From Blastococcus sp. CT_GayMR19 (GTDB taxonomy: Bacteria > Actinomycetota > Actinomycetes > Mycobacteriales > Geodermatophilaceae): a stretch of 64,000 bases of DNA. Made by a program: the position numbers and the translations under genes. The notes under the pieces are model-generated. The model worked only from the letters and a program-made list of their open reading frames with translations. It was not told the DNA's origin and did no database searches. The stretch spans positions 162,667-226,666 of the forward strand of contig NZ_SPQL01000008.1 of the NCBI RefSeq assembly GCF_004570385.1. The letters run 5' to 3'. Positions within the stretch are counted from its first letter, which is position 1. Each line of letters begins with the position of its first letter. This document shows, one piece after another, positions 51,258 to 59,813 of the stretch.

Positions 51258-53525
51258 TCAGGGCAGCCGGGTCAGCGCGAGCAGGGCGATGTCGTCGGCG
51301 CGGTGCGCGCCGGTCAGGTCGGCCAGCAGCCGGTCGCACAGCTCGTCGGGACCGAACGCCGCCCACCTCGTCGCGGCCTCCAGGAGGTGCGCCAGCCCCT
51401 CGTCCAGATCCGCGGTCCGGCTCTCCACCAGCCCGTCGGTGAAGAGCACCATCGTCGCCCCGACGGGCAGGACACCGGCCCACTCCAGCGCCGGCGCCGG
51501 GGCGGGCGGCGCGCCCAGCATCCGGCTCGGCTGCACCGGCAGGAACTCGGCATGCCCGGCGGTGATCAGCAGCGGCGGCAGGTGCCCGGCCGAGGCGATG
51601 GCCAGCTGCCCGGTCGCCGGGTCCAGCGCCGCGAACAGCGCCGTCGCCATCCGCTGCAGTCCCAGCAGCGACCAGCTCGCCTGCAGCCGGTCGATCATCG
51701 CGCTCGGCGACGGCCCGTCCACCAGGAGGGCCCGGAAGACGCTGTTGAGCTGGCCCATCGTCGCCGCGGCGGTGATGTCGTGGCCGACGACGTCCCCGAC
51801 CGCCAGCGCCACCTGGCCGTTCGGCAGCCGAACGACGTCGTAGAAGTCGCCGCCCACCTCCACGCCCTGCGTCGCCGCCAGGTACCGCACCGCCGTCGCC
51901 AGTCCGGCGATCTCGGGCGGGGGCGGCGGGAGCAAGTTGGCCTGCAGGGTGTGCGACGTGCGGACGTCGAGCTCGTAGCGCTGCGCCTTGGCCAGGACCA
52001 GCGACACCTGCAGGCCGAGCTGCTCGGCGACCTCCACGTCGGCCTCGGTGAACGGCGTCCGCCGCCGGTCGGTCGCCAGCGTCAGCACCCCGAGCCGGCG
52101 GCCGTCGGCGATCAGCGGCACGGCGACCACGCTGCTCAGCTGCATGGCCCGGATCGCCTCGAGGTGCCGCTCGTCGGACGTCACCCCCGCCAGGAACGCC
52201 TCGTCCACCACCCGGACCCACTGCGTGCCGCCCTGCTGCAGCGCCCGCGTGCTCGGATGCGTCGCCGCGCGCTGCGGCAGGTGCCGCTCCCGCACCTCGT
52301 CGGCCAGGTGCTGGCGCGCCGGGTCCCGGTGCCGGGCGGCGGCCCGGTGCGGGCCCTGCTCGGACTCCAGGTCGAGGACGCAGAGGTCGGCGAGCCGGTC
52401 GACGGCGAGCTCGGCCACCCGCTCCACCGTGTCGGTGACGTCCGAGGCGGCGGCGAGCAGCCGGGCGGCGTCCAGCAGGAAGGCGGCGCGCTCGGCCTGC
52501 CGGACGGTCTGCTCGTGCAGCCGGGCCCGCTCCAGCGCCTGCCCGGCCTGGCGGCCCAAGGTCCAGAGCAGGTCGATCTCGGCGGCCGTGAGGCCGAGGC
52601 GCGCGTCCGGCTCGGTCAGGCTGATCAGGTCGCCCGGCCCCCCGTGACCCAGGCCCAGGATCAGCACGCCCAGCCGTCGGCTGTCGGCCGTCACCGGCAC
52701 GATCACCAGGGACACCAACCCGGCCGCCGCCATCGCCTCGGCGACCCCGGGCTGCGCGGCACGCAGTCGCTCGTCCAGCGGCACCGATCGGACGCCCTGC
52801 GCCAGCTCCAGCGCGAGCTGCCCGCTCGCTGCCTCCCGCAGCGCCGCCAGCAGGGCAGCGGGCAGGCCCAGAGAGCGCACGGGACGCAGTCCGGGGAGCC
52901 CGTCCGTGCCGTCGGGCGCCTCGTCGACCTGCACGAGGGCCGCCCCGCGCGCGTCGAGCGCCGCCCGGCTGCGCTCCACGATCACCGTCGCGACGTCCTC
53001 CGCGGACGACGCCGCCGCGAGGTCGGACACCACCTGCTGCAGGGTCCGCGACCGTGCCTCCGACTCCTGGGCGGCCCGCTGCGCGGCCAGCAGCTCGCGC
53101 TCGTAGCGCCGTCGCGCCGTCGCCTCGAACAGGGTCGCCCGCACGAGCACGGCCGATCCGTCCTCGTCGCGCAGCTCGACGGCGTTGACCAGGCACGGCA
53201 GCATCGAGCCGTCGGCGCGCAGCACGTCGAGCGCGACCTCCCGCACCGCTCCCTGCATGCGCAGCAACGGAGCCAGATGGGTGTCGTGGAAGACCTTGCC
53301 GCCGACGGTCAGCAGGTCCCGGAACCGCGCCCCGAGGAGGTCGTCCGGCGACCGGCCGGTCCAGGCGCAGAAGGTGCGGTTGACCTTGACGATCCGGCCG
53401 TCGGGCAGCGTCGAGAGGTACCCCATCGGCGCGTTCTCGTACAGGTCGGCCGGATCTTCGTCGAGGAGCCGGTCGAGGGGTCCCGGCGGGTCGACTCCGG
53501 ACGGGTCGGTCCCCGCGGAGCTCAC
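51258..53525 (-). CDS. RsbP-like PP2C phosphatase with PAS and two GAF domains
   Basis: 755 aa: PAS (~25-140; VNRTFCAWTGRSPDDLLG), a short coiled coil, GAF 1 (~170-335), GAF 2 (~355-525), and a SpoIIE/PP2C phosphatase (~545-755) with metal-site segments VGGDFYDVVRLPNGQVALAV near 557, GDVVGHD and LFTDGLVESR. It is expected to dephosphorylate an anti-anti-sigma (STAS) protein and so free a sigma factor. The GTG overlaps the stop of the RsbQ-like hydrolase gene by 4 bp, matching the rsbQ-rsbP pair of Bacillus. B. subtilis RsbP has only PAS + PP2C, so the GAF domains are an addition. Confidence 0.85.
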   Translation of the reverse strand: MSSAGTDPSGVDPPGPLDRLLDEDPADLYENAPMGYLSTLPDGRIVKVNRTFCAWTGRSPDDLLGARFRDLLTVGGKVFHDTHLAPLLRMQGAVREVALDVLRADGSMLPCLVNAVELRDEDGSAVLVRATLFEATARRRYERELLAAQRAAQESEARSRTLQQVVSDLAAASSAEDVATVIVERSRAALDARGAALVQVDEAPDGTDGLPGLRPVRSLGLPAALLAALREAASGQLALELAQGVRSVPLDERLRAAQPGVAEAMAAAGLVSLVIVPVTADSRRLGVLILGLGHGGPGDLISLTEPDARLGLTAAEIDLLWTLGRQAGQALERARLHEQTVRQAERAAFLLDAARLLAAASDVTDTVERVAELAVDRLADLCVLDLESEQGPHRAAARHRDPARQHLADEVRERHLPQRAATHPSTRALQQGGTQWVRVVDEAFLAGVTSDERHLEAIRAMQLSSVVAVPLIADGRRLGVLTLATDRRRTPFTEADVEVAEQLGLQVSLVLAKAQRYELDVRTSHTLQANLLPPPPPEIAGLATAVRYLAATQGVEVGGDFYDVVRLPNGQVALAVGDVVGHDITAAATMGQLNSVFRALLVDGPSPSAMIDRLQASWSLLGLQRMATALFAALDPATGQLAIASAGHLPPLLITAGHAEFLPVQPSRMLGAPPAPAPALEWAGVLPVGATMVLFTDGLVESRTADLDEGLAHLLEAATRWAAFGPDELCDRLLADLTGAHRADDIALLALTRLP

Positions 53526-54322
53526 GGCGAGAGGAAGGCCCGGATGGCGGCGGTGGTCTCCTCCGGGGCGCTCAGGTTCGGGCAGTGCCCGGTGGCGGCC
53601 AGCTTGGTGAACACGCTGCCGGGGATGGCCTCGTGCACGTACCGGCCGACGACCTCAGGGGCGATGACGTCGTCGCTGCACTGGAGCACCAGCGTCGGGA
53701 TCGTGACGGCGGAGAGGTCCTTGCGGTTGTCCGACAGGAAGGTGACCCGCGCGAACTGGCTGGCGATGCCGGGATCGGTGCGGCAGAAGCTGTTGGTCAG
53801 CTCCTCGCCGAGCTCCGGCCGGTCCGGGTTGCCCATGATCACCGGCGCCATCTGGGCCGACCAGCCGAGGTGGTTGCTCTCCAGCGAGTCCAGCAGCCCC
53901 GCGATGTCGGTACGGGAGAAGCCGCCGGTGTAGTCGCCGTCGTTCACGTAGCGGGGGCTGGGCCCGACCATCACGAGCACGCCGAACAGCTCAGGGGCCT
54001 GCTGCACGGCGAGGACGCCGATCATCGCGCTCACCGAGTGGCCGACGAACACGACGTCGGAGAGCTCGAGCTCGCGGCAGATCTCGACGAGGTCGGAGGC
54101 GTAGCCGCTCAGGGATCCGTACTTCTCCGGGTCGTAGGCGGACAGGTCGGAGTTGCCCGAACCCACCTGGTCGAAGAGGACGACGCGGTGGTCCACCTCG
54201 AAGTCGGGGGCCACGAAGCGCCACATGCCCTGGTCACACCCGAATCCGTGGGCGAAGACGATGGGCCGCCCGCCCGGCACGCCGGTGACCCGTACGGCAT
54301 TGCGCTCGAGCACTGTTCCCAC
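53522..54322 (-). CDS. rsbQ: RsbQ-like alpha/beta hydrolase (energy-stress signalling)
   Basis: 266 aa, close along its whole length to B. subtilis RsbQ as I recall it: HGFGCDQGMWRFVAP, VLFDQVGSGNSDLSAYD, VFVGHSVSAMIGVLA and LVMVGPSPRYVND. The triad is S96, D218 and H246, nearly the same numbering as in RsbQ. RsbQ binds a hydrophobic ligand and activates the PAS-containing phosphatase RsbP. Here the two genes overlap by GTGA. The gene is probably leaderless (see 54329-54334). The KAI2/D14 plant receptors share this fold. Confidence 0.88.
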   Translation of the reverse strand: MGTVLERNAVRVTGVPGGRPIVFAHGFGCDQGMWRFVAPDFEVDHRVVLFDQVGSGNSDLSAYDPEKYGSLSGYASDLVEICRELELSDVVFVGHSVSAMIGVLAVQQAPELFGVLVMVGPSPRYVNDGDYTGGFSRTDIAGLLDSLESNHLGWSAQMAPVIMGNPDRPELGEELTNSFCRTDPGIASQFARVTFLSDNRKDLSAVTIPTLVLQCSDDVIAPEVVGRYVHEAIPGSVFTKLAATGHCPNLSAPEETTAAIRAFLSP

Positions 54323-54328
54323 GCGAAG

Positions 54329-54334
54329 ACCCTA
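54329..54334 (-). promoter_or_regulatory. -10 box of a leaderless promoter (rsbQ-rsbP)
   Basis: TAGGGT (TANNNT) lies 6 nt before the GTG of the RsbQ-like gene on the minus strand, with no Shine-Dalgarno between. Confidence 0.45.
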
Positions 54335-54553
54335 GGGGACGCCCGCCCGCCTGTCGCCGGTCCGAAGATCACGAACTGGTCCGGCTCGGCCGCACACAGC
54401 GGGGTACGACTCGCCGGGCGCCGGGCGATCCGGCACCCGGACGGTATCCGAAAACCCCTGTCGCGCCTCCTCCGGTCAGCCCTACCCTGCCCGGCATCAG
54501 CTCCGGCAGGACCGCCGGTGTCCCCCGGCACGACCGCCGAACGAGGTGTACGC

Positions 54554-55327
54554 ATGACCGCAGCCGCGGTCCGTTCGACCGCCCTCATCCCTGCCCCGCG
54601 CCCAGCGGGCGACGACGCCCCCGGCTCCGGAACGACGCCGTCGCTCCGTGACGGGACGACCTGCCGGGCCGTCGCCTACCAGCGCGTGGTGCACCGGCTG
54701 GTCCGGCGTGAACTGCGCCTGCTGGCCGATCTGGCTGCCTGGGCGCCGGACGACGAGGCGGAGCGCACCGCCACGCTCGCCCGGCACGCCGAACTCGTCG
54801 GCAAGGTGCTGCTGCACCACCATCGGGTCGAGCGCGACGCCGTCTGGCCGGCACTCCTGCGCACCGTGCCGGACGCCGCACTCGAGGACGTGCGCGCCGA
54901 GCTGGCCGAGTGCACCGCGCGCTGCGCGCGGATCGACCAGATGCTGCGTGACGTCGCCACGGCCGCCCGGCAGTGGGGCGTCGCTGCCACTCCCCCGGCG
55001 CGGCGGGCGTTCGCGACCGCGTGCCGCGCGCTCGCCGACGCCGTCGACGCCCAGACCGACGACGAGGAGAACACCCTCCTGCCGCTGCTGGAGACCCACC
55101 TCGAGCCCGAGGACTGGGCGGCGATCGCGCAGTCCGCCGACTGCCGGCTCAGCGCCCGGGAACAACTCCTCGTGCTCGGCCTCGCCATGGAGGACTCCTC
55201 CGCCGCCGATCGGGCGCGGCTGCTCGACGGGCTGTCACCCGCCACCCGTTCCGCCTGGCGGCTGTTCGGCGGCCGGCGCTACCGGGCGGCCGTCGTCCGG
55301 CTGCGGGGTGCGCCGCCGGCGCGCTGA
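54554..55327 (+). CDS. Hemerythrin-like protein with altered iron ligands
   Basis: 257 aa, a paralog of 1380-2126 with the same C-terminal extension and ending (VVRLRGAPPAR). H47, H78 and H88-90 are retained, but two positions that are His in the paralog are Gln: Q129 (RIDQMLRD) and Q167 (DAQTDDEE). It may bind iron weakly or not at all. The divergent RsbQ-RsbP module lies 231 bp away, so it could be a stress gene. The ATG at 54554 has only GAGGTG as a weak Shine-Dalgarno. Confidence 0.78.
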   Translation: MTAAAVRSTALIPAPRPAGDDAPGSGTTPSLRDGTTCRAVAYQRVVHRLVRRELRLLADLAAWAPDDEAERTATLARHAELVGKVLLHHHRVERDAVWPALLRTVPDAALEDVRAELAECTARCARIDQMLRDVATAARQWGVAATPPARRAFATACRALADAVDAQTDDEENTLLPLLETHLEPEDWAAIAQSADCRLSAREQLLVLGLAMEDSSAADRARLLDGLSPATRSAWRLFGGRRYRAAVVRLRGAPPAR

Positions 55328-55337
55328 CCGGCTCGGA

Positions 55338-55460
55338 TCAGTAGCGGGAGGTGCCGCAGTCCGCGCAGCGCTTGCGCAGCCCGGCCGTACGGCTGTGGCA
55401 GTTGTCGCAGACCCAGGTGGCCCGCTCGCGCGCCGGGCGTTCCTGCGTGCTGGTGCTCAT
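55338..55460 (-). CDS. Small zinc-ribbon protein
   Basis: 40 aa, with WVCDNCHSR and RCADCGTSRY: two CxxC pairs separated by 13 residues, a minimal zinc ribbon. The N-terminal part is polar. GGGGGAG lies 7-8 nt before the ATG, which supports this start over any upstream one. No function is known; it may be nucleic-acid binding. It converges on the hemerythrin-like gene, 10 nt apart. Confidence 0.7.
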   Translation of the reverse strand: MSTSTQERPARERATWVCDNCHSRTAGLRKRCADCGTSRY

Positions 55461-55593
55461 GGCTCGCTCCCCCTTCGTCGATCCCTCGCGTCCGACGGTA
55501 GGAAGCGCCGATGACGCGAAGGTGTCCTGAGAGTTGCATTTCCGGAACGGCCTGGACCGCTCAGTTCGGGACGCCGCTCCGGTCGGACGCACC

Positions 55594-56277
55594 ATGACGA
55601 CGTTCGTGCTGGTGCCCGGCGCCGGCGGGCAGGCCTGGTACTGGCACCGGCTGGTGGCCGAGCTCGAACGCCGGGGTCACGAGGCCGTGGCCGTGGACCT
55701 GCCGGCCGACGACGAGTCCGCCGGGCTGGCCGCGTATGCGGACACGGTGGTCGCGGCCATCGGGAACCGGGGCCCGGTCGTCCTGGTCGCCCAGTCGATG
55801 GGCGGTCTCACCGCGCCGCTGGTGTGCGCGCGGGTGCCGGTCGCGCTGCTGGTGCTGGTCAACGCGATGGTCCCGCTGCCCGGCGAGACCGGCGGCGACT
55901 GGTGGTCGGTGACCGGGCAGGCCCGCGCCATGGCCGACCACGCGGAGCGGCACGGCCTGCCCCACGAGCCGGGGGACCTGTCCGCCGCGTTCTTCCACGA
56001 CGTCCCGGCCGACGTCGCCGCCGCGGCGCAGTCGCAGCCCTTCGCCCAGGCCGACCGCCCGTTCGCCGATCCGTGGCCGCTCCGCCGCTGGCCCGACGTC
56101 CCCACCGGGGTGGTGGCCGGGCGCGACGACCGGTTCTTCCCCGCGGACTTCCAGCGGAAGGTGGCCGCCGGGCGGCTCGGCGTGGGAGTCGACGAGGTAC
56201 CGGGCGGCCACCTGGTGGCCCTGAGCCGCCCGGTCGAGCTGGCCGACCGGCTGGAGGGCTACCTGCGCTCGACGTAG
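55594..56277 (+). CDS. Alpha/beta hydrolase
   Basis: 227 aa. FVLVPGAGGQAWYWHRL (oxyanion loop), the nucleophile elbow VAQSMGGLTAP (Ser in QSMGG), a candidate acid in AGRDDRFFP and the His in PGGHLVALS. It resembles salicylate-esterase / MenH-like small esterases, with no signal peptide. It stands alone; its end overlaps the next convergent gene by 19 bp. It stops with TAG. Confidence 0.82.
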   Translation: MTTFVLVPGAGGQAWYWHRLVAELERRGHEAVAVDLPADDESAGLAAYADTVVAAIGNRGPVVLVAQSMGGLTAPLVCARVPVALLVLVNAMVPLPGETGGDWWSVTGQARAMADHAERHGLPHEPGDLSAAFFHDVPADVAAAAQSQPFAQADRPFADPWPLRRWPDVPTGVVAGRDDRFFPADFQRKVAAGRLGVGVDEVPGGHLVALSRPVELADRLEGYLRST

Positions 56278-56582
56278 ACGACGCCGGAGTCGAGGTCGAT
56301 GCGGGTGTTGGGCGGCGCCCCGCTCTCGACGTCGTCCCGGGTGAGCTCGCGCACCCGCTGCTGCTCCAGGTCGATCGACTTCCCAGGGAAGAGGGCCGCG
56401 GAGAACACGTCCATCCCACCCGCGGAGAGCGCATGCCGCTCCCGCCGGTACAGCGGACTGCGCCGGCCGAAGCGCGACCAGAGGTGCTCGGCCGCCGCCA
56501 CGCCCACCAGGAGCACGACCAGCCCCGGCAAGGTCAACGCGAACAGGACACCCGGACCCATCCGCCGACCGTAGCGCCGCAT
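56259..56582 (-). CDS. DUF6191-type small membrane protein
   Basis: 107 aa. One N-terminal membrane segment (VLFALTLPGLVVLLVGVAAA) is followed by a cytoplasmic part with the conserved stretch GRRSPLYRRERHALSAGGMD, and an end rich in charged and polar residues. Function is unknown. ATG 56582 has GGAG 4-7 nt upstream; the second ATG at 56561 is possible. It is 24 nt after the next membrane protein gene in the same direction. Confidence 0.68.
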   Translation of the reverse strand: MRRYGRRMGPGVLFALTLPGLVVLLVGVAAAEHLWSRFGRRSPLYRRERHALSAGGMDVFSAALFPGKSIDLEQQRVRELTRDDVESGAPPNTRIDLDSGVVYVERR

Positions 56583-56605
56583 CAGCTCCGGACGGGGAGA
56601 ACGGG

Positions 56606-57253
56606 TCAGCTGCCGCAGCCCCCGGCGCCGCAGGCGCAGCCCGCGCACCCGGCAGGAGCGGCCGGGAGCGGGCGTGCGGCGATGGTCCGGAGGTGGAGGG
56701 CGGCGACCAGCAGCGGAACGCCCAGGCCGGCCAGCATCAGGGCCGTGAGGACCGTGGCGGTGTCCGCCGCCCGGTCCCAGTCCTGCGCGATCCCCAGGGC
56801 GACGAGCAGACCGGTCACCAGCACCGCCACGACCAGCAGCGACCGGCCGCCGCGGCGTCCGTCGCGGCCGCCGGACAGCTGCCCGGCGCCGGCCGCCAGC
56901 AGCACCAGCGGGACGGCGACCAGCAGCACGCGGTCGGCGGCGGAGGAGGCGAGCGCGGCGACGCCGGCCACCACACCCGCCGCGAGAGCCGCGGTTCCGA
57001 GGCCGCGGGCCCGGGCGACCAGCTCCGGCGCCAGGGTCTTCGCGGTGGCCGCACGCAGGAGCAGCGCACCACGGACGGTCAGTGCCAGACCGGCCGCCCC
57101 GAGCAGCAGGCGGGCGCCGTCGCCGACCAGGAAGAGCGCGGCCACGGCGACGGCGATCGCGCCGAACCCGAGCGCGAGCCACCACGGCCAGATGCGCCGG
57201 GCCGTCTCCGGGGTCGCCTGCGCCGTCAGGATGCCGATTCCGCCGTTCGCCAC
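56606..57253 (-). CDS. Hypothetical integral membrane protein with Cys/Gly-rich tail
   Basis: 215 aa, about six hydrophobic segments (e.g. ALGFGAIAVAVAALFLVGDG, LLVVAVLVTGLLVALGIA). The last residues are Cys/Gly-rich (CAGCACGAGGCGS), which could bind metal or be a disordered tail. No family recognised. The GTG start at 57253 was chosen because it opens a short polar N-terminus. Likely co-transcribed with the DUF6191 gene. Confidence 0.65.
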   Translation of the reverse strand: MANGGIGILTAQATPETARRIWPWWLALGFGAIAVAVAALFLVGDGARLLLGAAGLALTVRGALLLRAATAKTLAPELVARARGLGTAALAAGVVAGVAALASSAADRVLLVAVPLVLLAAGAGQLSGGRDGRRGGRSLLVVAVLVTGLLVALGIAQDWDRAADTATVLTALMLAGLGVPLLVAALHLRTIAARPLPAAPAGCAGCACGAGGCGS

Positions 57254-57354
57254 GCGGCCATTCTCCCTCACCCGCGCGGCGGCTCCGCAGGCGCCGCGGT
57301 GGCGAGGCGTGCGACGCTGAACCGCTGACCGTCCCACTGTCGAAGGAGCCGCTC

Positions 57355-58185
57355 GTGAGTGCGCAGGACGCCGCCCGACGGGCCGGCAACAGCGATGCCC
57401 TCGAGCACCTGGCGCGGGTCGGGCTGATCGCCTACGGCGTCGTCCATCTGCTGGTGGCCTGGCTGGCGATCCAGCTGGCCTGGTTCCCTGGTGGCGGGGA
57501 GTCCGCCGACCAGTCCGGCGCGATGGCCACCCTCGCCGAGTCGCCCGTCGGCAAACCGGTGCTGTGGGTCGTGGCCATCGGGCTGATCGCGCTCGCCGTG
57601 TGGCAGGCGGCCGAGGTGCTGCGCTGGCGGAGCGATTGGTCGGCGTCGGGCAAGGCGCGCACCAAGGCGCTCCGGAAGTCGGGGAACTCGCTGGTCAAGG
57701 CGGTCATCTACGTCGTCCTCGCGGTGCTGGCCATCCGCTACGCCACCGGCACCGGGAAGTCGAGCTCCTCGTCCCAGCAGGAGACGACGGCCGGCGTGTT
57801 CGGCTGGCCGGGCGGGCAGTTCCTCGTCGGGGCCGCCGGGCTGATCCTGATCGGCGTGGGCGTCTGGCACGTCCGCAAGGGCTTCAACAAGCACTTCCTC
57901 AAGCAGATCGACACCTCCGGCTGCGACCCGGGCGCGGTCCGCCTGGTCACGCGCCTCGGGCAGATCGGCTTCCCGGGCAAGGGGATCGGGCTCGCGGGCG
58001 TCGGGGGGCTGCTGATCTGGGCCGCCGTCACCTTCGACCCGTCCAAGGCCCAAGGGCTCGACGGTGCCCTGCGCGGGGTGCTCGAGCTGCCGTTCGGCCG
58101 GATCCTGCTCACGCTCGTCGCGGTGGGCATCGCCGCTTTCGGCGCCTTCTGCTTCGTCCGCGCCCGCTATCCCGAGCGCACCTAG
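57355..58185 (+). CDS. DUF1206 family membrane protein
   Basis: 276 aa, three repeats of a two-helix unit (HLARVGLIAYGVVHLLVAWLA near 20-40, later VRLVTRLGQIGFPGKGIGLAG), which is typical of DUF1206. These integral membrane proteins have no established role. AAGGAG lies ~5 nt before the GTG. A paralog follows 4 nt downstream. It stops with TAG. Confidence 0.8.
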   Translation: MSAQDAARRAGNSDALEHLARVGLIAYGVVHLLVAWLAIQLAWFPGGGESADQSGAMATLAESPVGKPVLWVVAIGLIALAVWQAAEVLRWRSDWSASGKARTKALRKSGNSLVKAVIYVVLAVLAIRYATGTGKSSSSSQQETTAGVFGWPGGQFLVGAAGLILIGVGVWHVRKGFNKHFLKQIDTSGCDPGAVRLVTRLGQIGFPGKGIGLAGVGGLLIWAAVTFDPSKAQGLDGALRGVLELPFGRILLTLVAVGIAAFGAFCFVRARYPERT

Positions 58186-58189
58186 GCCG

Positions 58190-59059
58190 GTGGTCGCCTC
58201 CCGCTCCCTGCTCGACCGCGTGCACGGCGTCGTCCGCCGGGCCCGCGAGGTCACCGACCACCCGGTCCTCACCCACGTCGCGCGGGTCGGTCTCATCGCC
58301 TACGGCGTGATGCACCTGCTCATCGGCTACCTGGCCGCGCGGCTGGCCTGGGGCGCCCGCGGGGCCGACGCCGACCAGACCGGCGCCCTGCAGACCGTCG
58401 CCGACGGCCCCGGCGGCTCGACCCTGCTCTGGGCGATCGGGCTGGGCATGCTCGCCCTCGCGCTCTGGCAGGCCGGCGAGGTGCTGCTCTGGTGGCACGG
58501 ACTGCTCGACCCCGAGCACCGGCAGCGCACCGCGCTCGTCTGCGCCAAGTGCCTGGCCAAGGCGCTGGTCTACGCCGTCCTCGGGATCACGGCGCTGCTC
58601 TTCGCGGTGGGCATCGAGTACGAGGCCGACGAACGGCTGCGGGAGCTGACCGACACCACCCTCGGCGTCCCCGGTGGTGCCCTGCTGGTGGGCGCCGTGG
58701 CCGGAGGGGTGGTCGCCGTCGGGATCTACACCCTGATCCGCGGCGTCACCGGCGGCTTCATGAAGGACATCGACCTGCCGGCCGCCCCCGACCGGTGGGA
58801 GCCGCTGATCGAGACGCTCGGGCGCGTGGGCTACGTCGCCAAGGGCATCGCGTTCGGACTGGTCGGTGTGCTGCTGTGGCGTGCGGCCACCTCCGCCGAC
58901 GTGTCGACGGCGACCGGCCTCGAGGGCGCCATGACCGCGATCGCGGGGGTGGCCGCGGCGGGGCCCTGGCTGCTCACCGGCGTCGCGGTCGGCTTCGCCG
59001 CGTTCGGCCTCTACGCGCTCGCGCGCGCCCGCTACCCCGACCGCGACCCGTCGTCCTGA
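58190..59059 (+). CDS. DUF1206 family membrane protein (tandem paralog)
   Basis: 289 aa with the same repeat plan as the gene before it: VARVGLIAYGVMHLLIGYLA, the middle repeat ALVCAKCLAKALVYAVLGIT and the third repeat IETLGRVGYVAKGIAFGLVG. Tandem copies probably form one operon and could make a heteromer. It ends one base before the convergent FabG-like gene. Confidence 0.8.
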   Translation: MVASRSLLDRVHGVVRRAREVTDHPVLTHVARVGLIAYGVMHLLIGYLAARLAWGARGADADQTGALQTVADGPGGSTLLWAIGLGMLALALWQAGEVLLWWHGLLDPEHRQRTALVCAKCLAKALVYAVLGITALLFAVGIEYEADERLRELTDTTLGVPGGALLVGAVAGGVVAVGIYTLIRGVTGGFMKDIDLPAAPDRWEPLIETLGRVGYVAKGIAFGLVGVLLWRAATSADVSTATGLEGAMTAIAGVAAAGPWLLTGVAVGFAAFGLYALARARYPDRDPSS

Positions 59060-59060
59060 C

Positions 59061-59813
59061 TCAGGCTCTCGGGCCGCCGGCGACGTAGAGGACCTGGCCC
59101 GACACGAAGCCGGCTCCCTCGCTCACCAGGAACGAGACGGTGTGCGCGATGTCCTCGGGACGGCCCGCGCGGGCGACCGGGATCGCGGCGGCGCGGGCCG
59201 CGACGTAGGGCTCCCACTCCTGGCCGATCCGCGCGGCGGTCGCCTTCGTCATGTCGGTGACGATGAAGCCGGGGGCGATCGCGTTGGCCGTGACGCCGAA
59301 CTTCCCGAGTTCGATGGCCAGGGTCTTGGTGAAGCCCTGCAGGCCGGCCTTCGCGGTGGCGTAGTTGGCCTGGCCGCGGTTGCCCAGCGCCGAGGTGCTG
59401 GACAGGTTGACGATCCGGCCCCACTGCGCCTCGATCATGTGCTTCTGCGCCGCGCGGGTCATGAGGAAGGAACCCCGCAGGTGCACGTGCATCACGAGGT
59501 CCCAGTCCTCGTCGGTCATCTTGAACAGCAGGTTGTCGCGGGTGACGCCGGCGTTGTTGACCAGCACCACGGGCGGACCGAGCTCGGCCGCGATCCGGTC
59601 GACCACGGCCTGCACCTGCTCCGCGTCGCCGACGTCCGCCCCGACCGCCAGCGCGCGCCCGCCGGCGGCCTCGATCGCGGTGACGGTGTCCTTGGCGTCC
59701 GACTCGCTCAGGTCGAGCACGGCGACGGCGAAGCCGTCCGCGGCCAGCCGCTGCGCGGTGGCGGCCCCGATGCCCCGGGCCGCCCCGGTGACGATCGCGA
59801 CGCGGCCCGTCAT
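59061..59813 (-). CDS. FabG-like SDR (3-oxoacyl-ACP/CoA reductase)
   Basis: 250 aa classical SDR: TGAARGIGAATAQRLA, NNAGVTRDNLL, catalytic YATAK in NYATAKAGLQGFTK, and the end FVSGQVLYVAGGP. NNAGVTRDN.. and the overall pattern match FabG / PhaB-type reductases, so it may reduce acetoacetyl-CoA or another 3-oxoacyl thioester. It overlaps the thiolase gene by 4 bp (ATGA), which would provide such a substrate. Confidence 0.87.
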   Translation of the reverse strand: MTGRVAIVTGAARGIGAATAQRLAADGFAVAVLDLSESDAKDTVTAIEAAGGRALAVGADVGDAEQVQAVVDRIAAELGPPVVLVNNAGVTRDNLLFKMTDEDWDLVMHVHLRGSFLMTRAAQKHMIEAQWGRIVNLSSTSALGNRGQANYATAKAGLQGFTKTLAIELGKFGVTANAIAPGFIVTDMTKATAARIGQEWEPYVAARAAAIPVARAGRPEDIAHTVSFLVSEGAGFVSGQVLYVAGGPRA

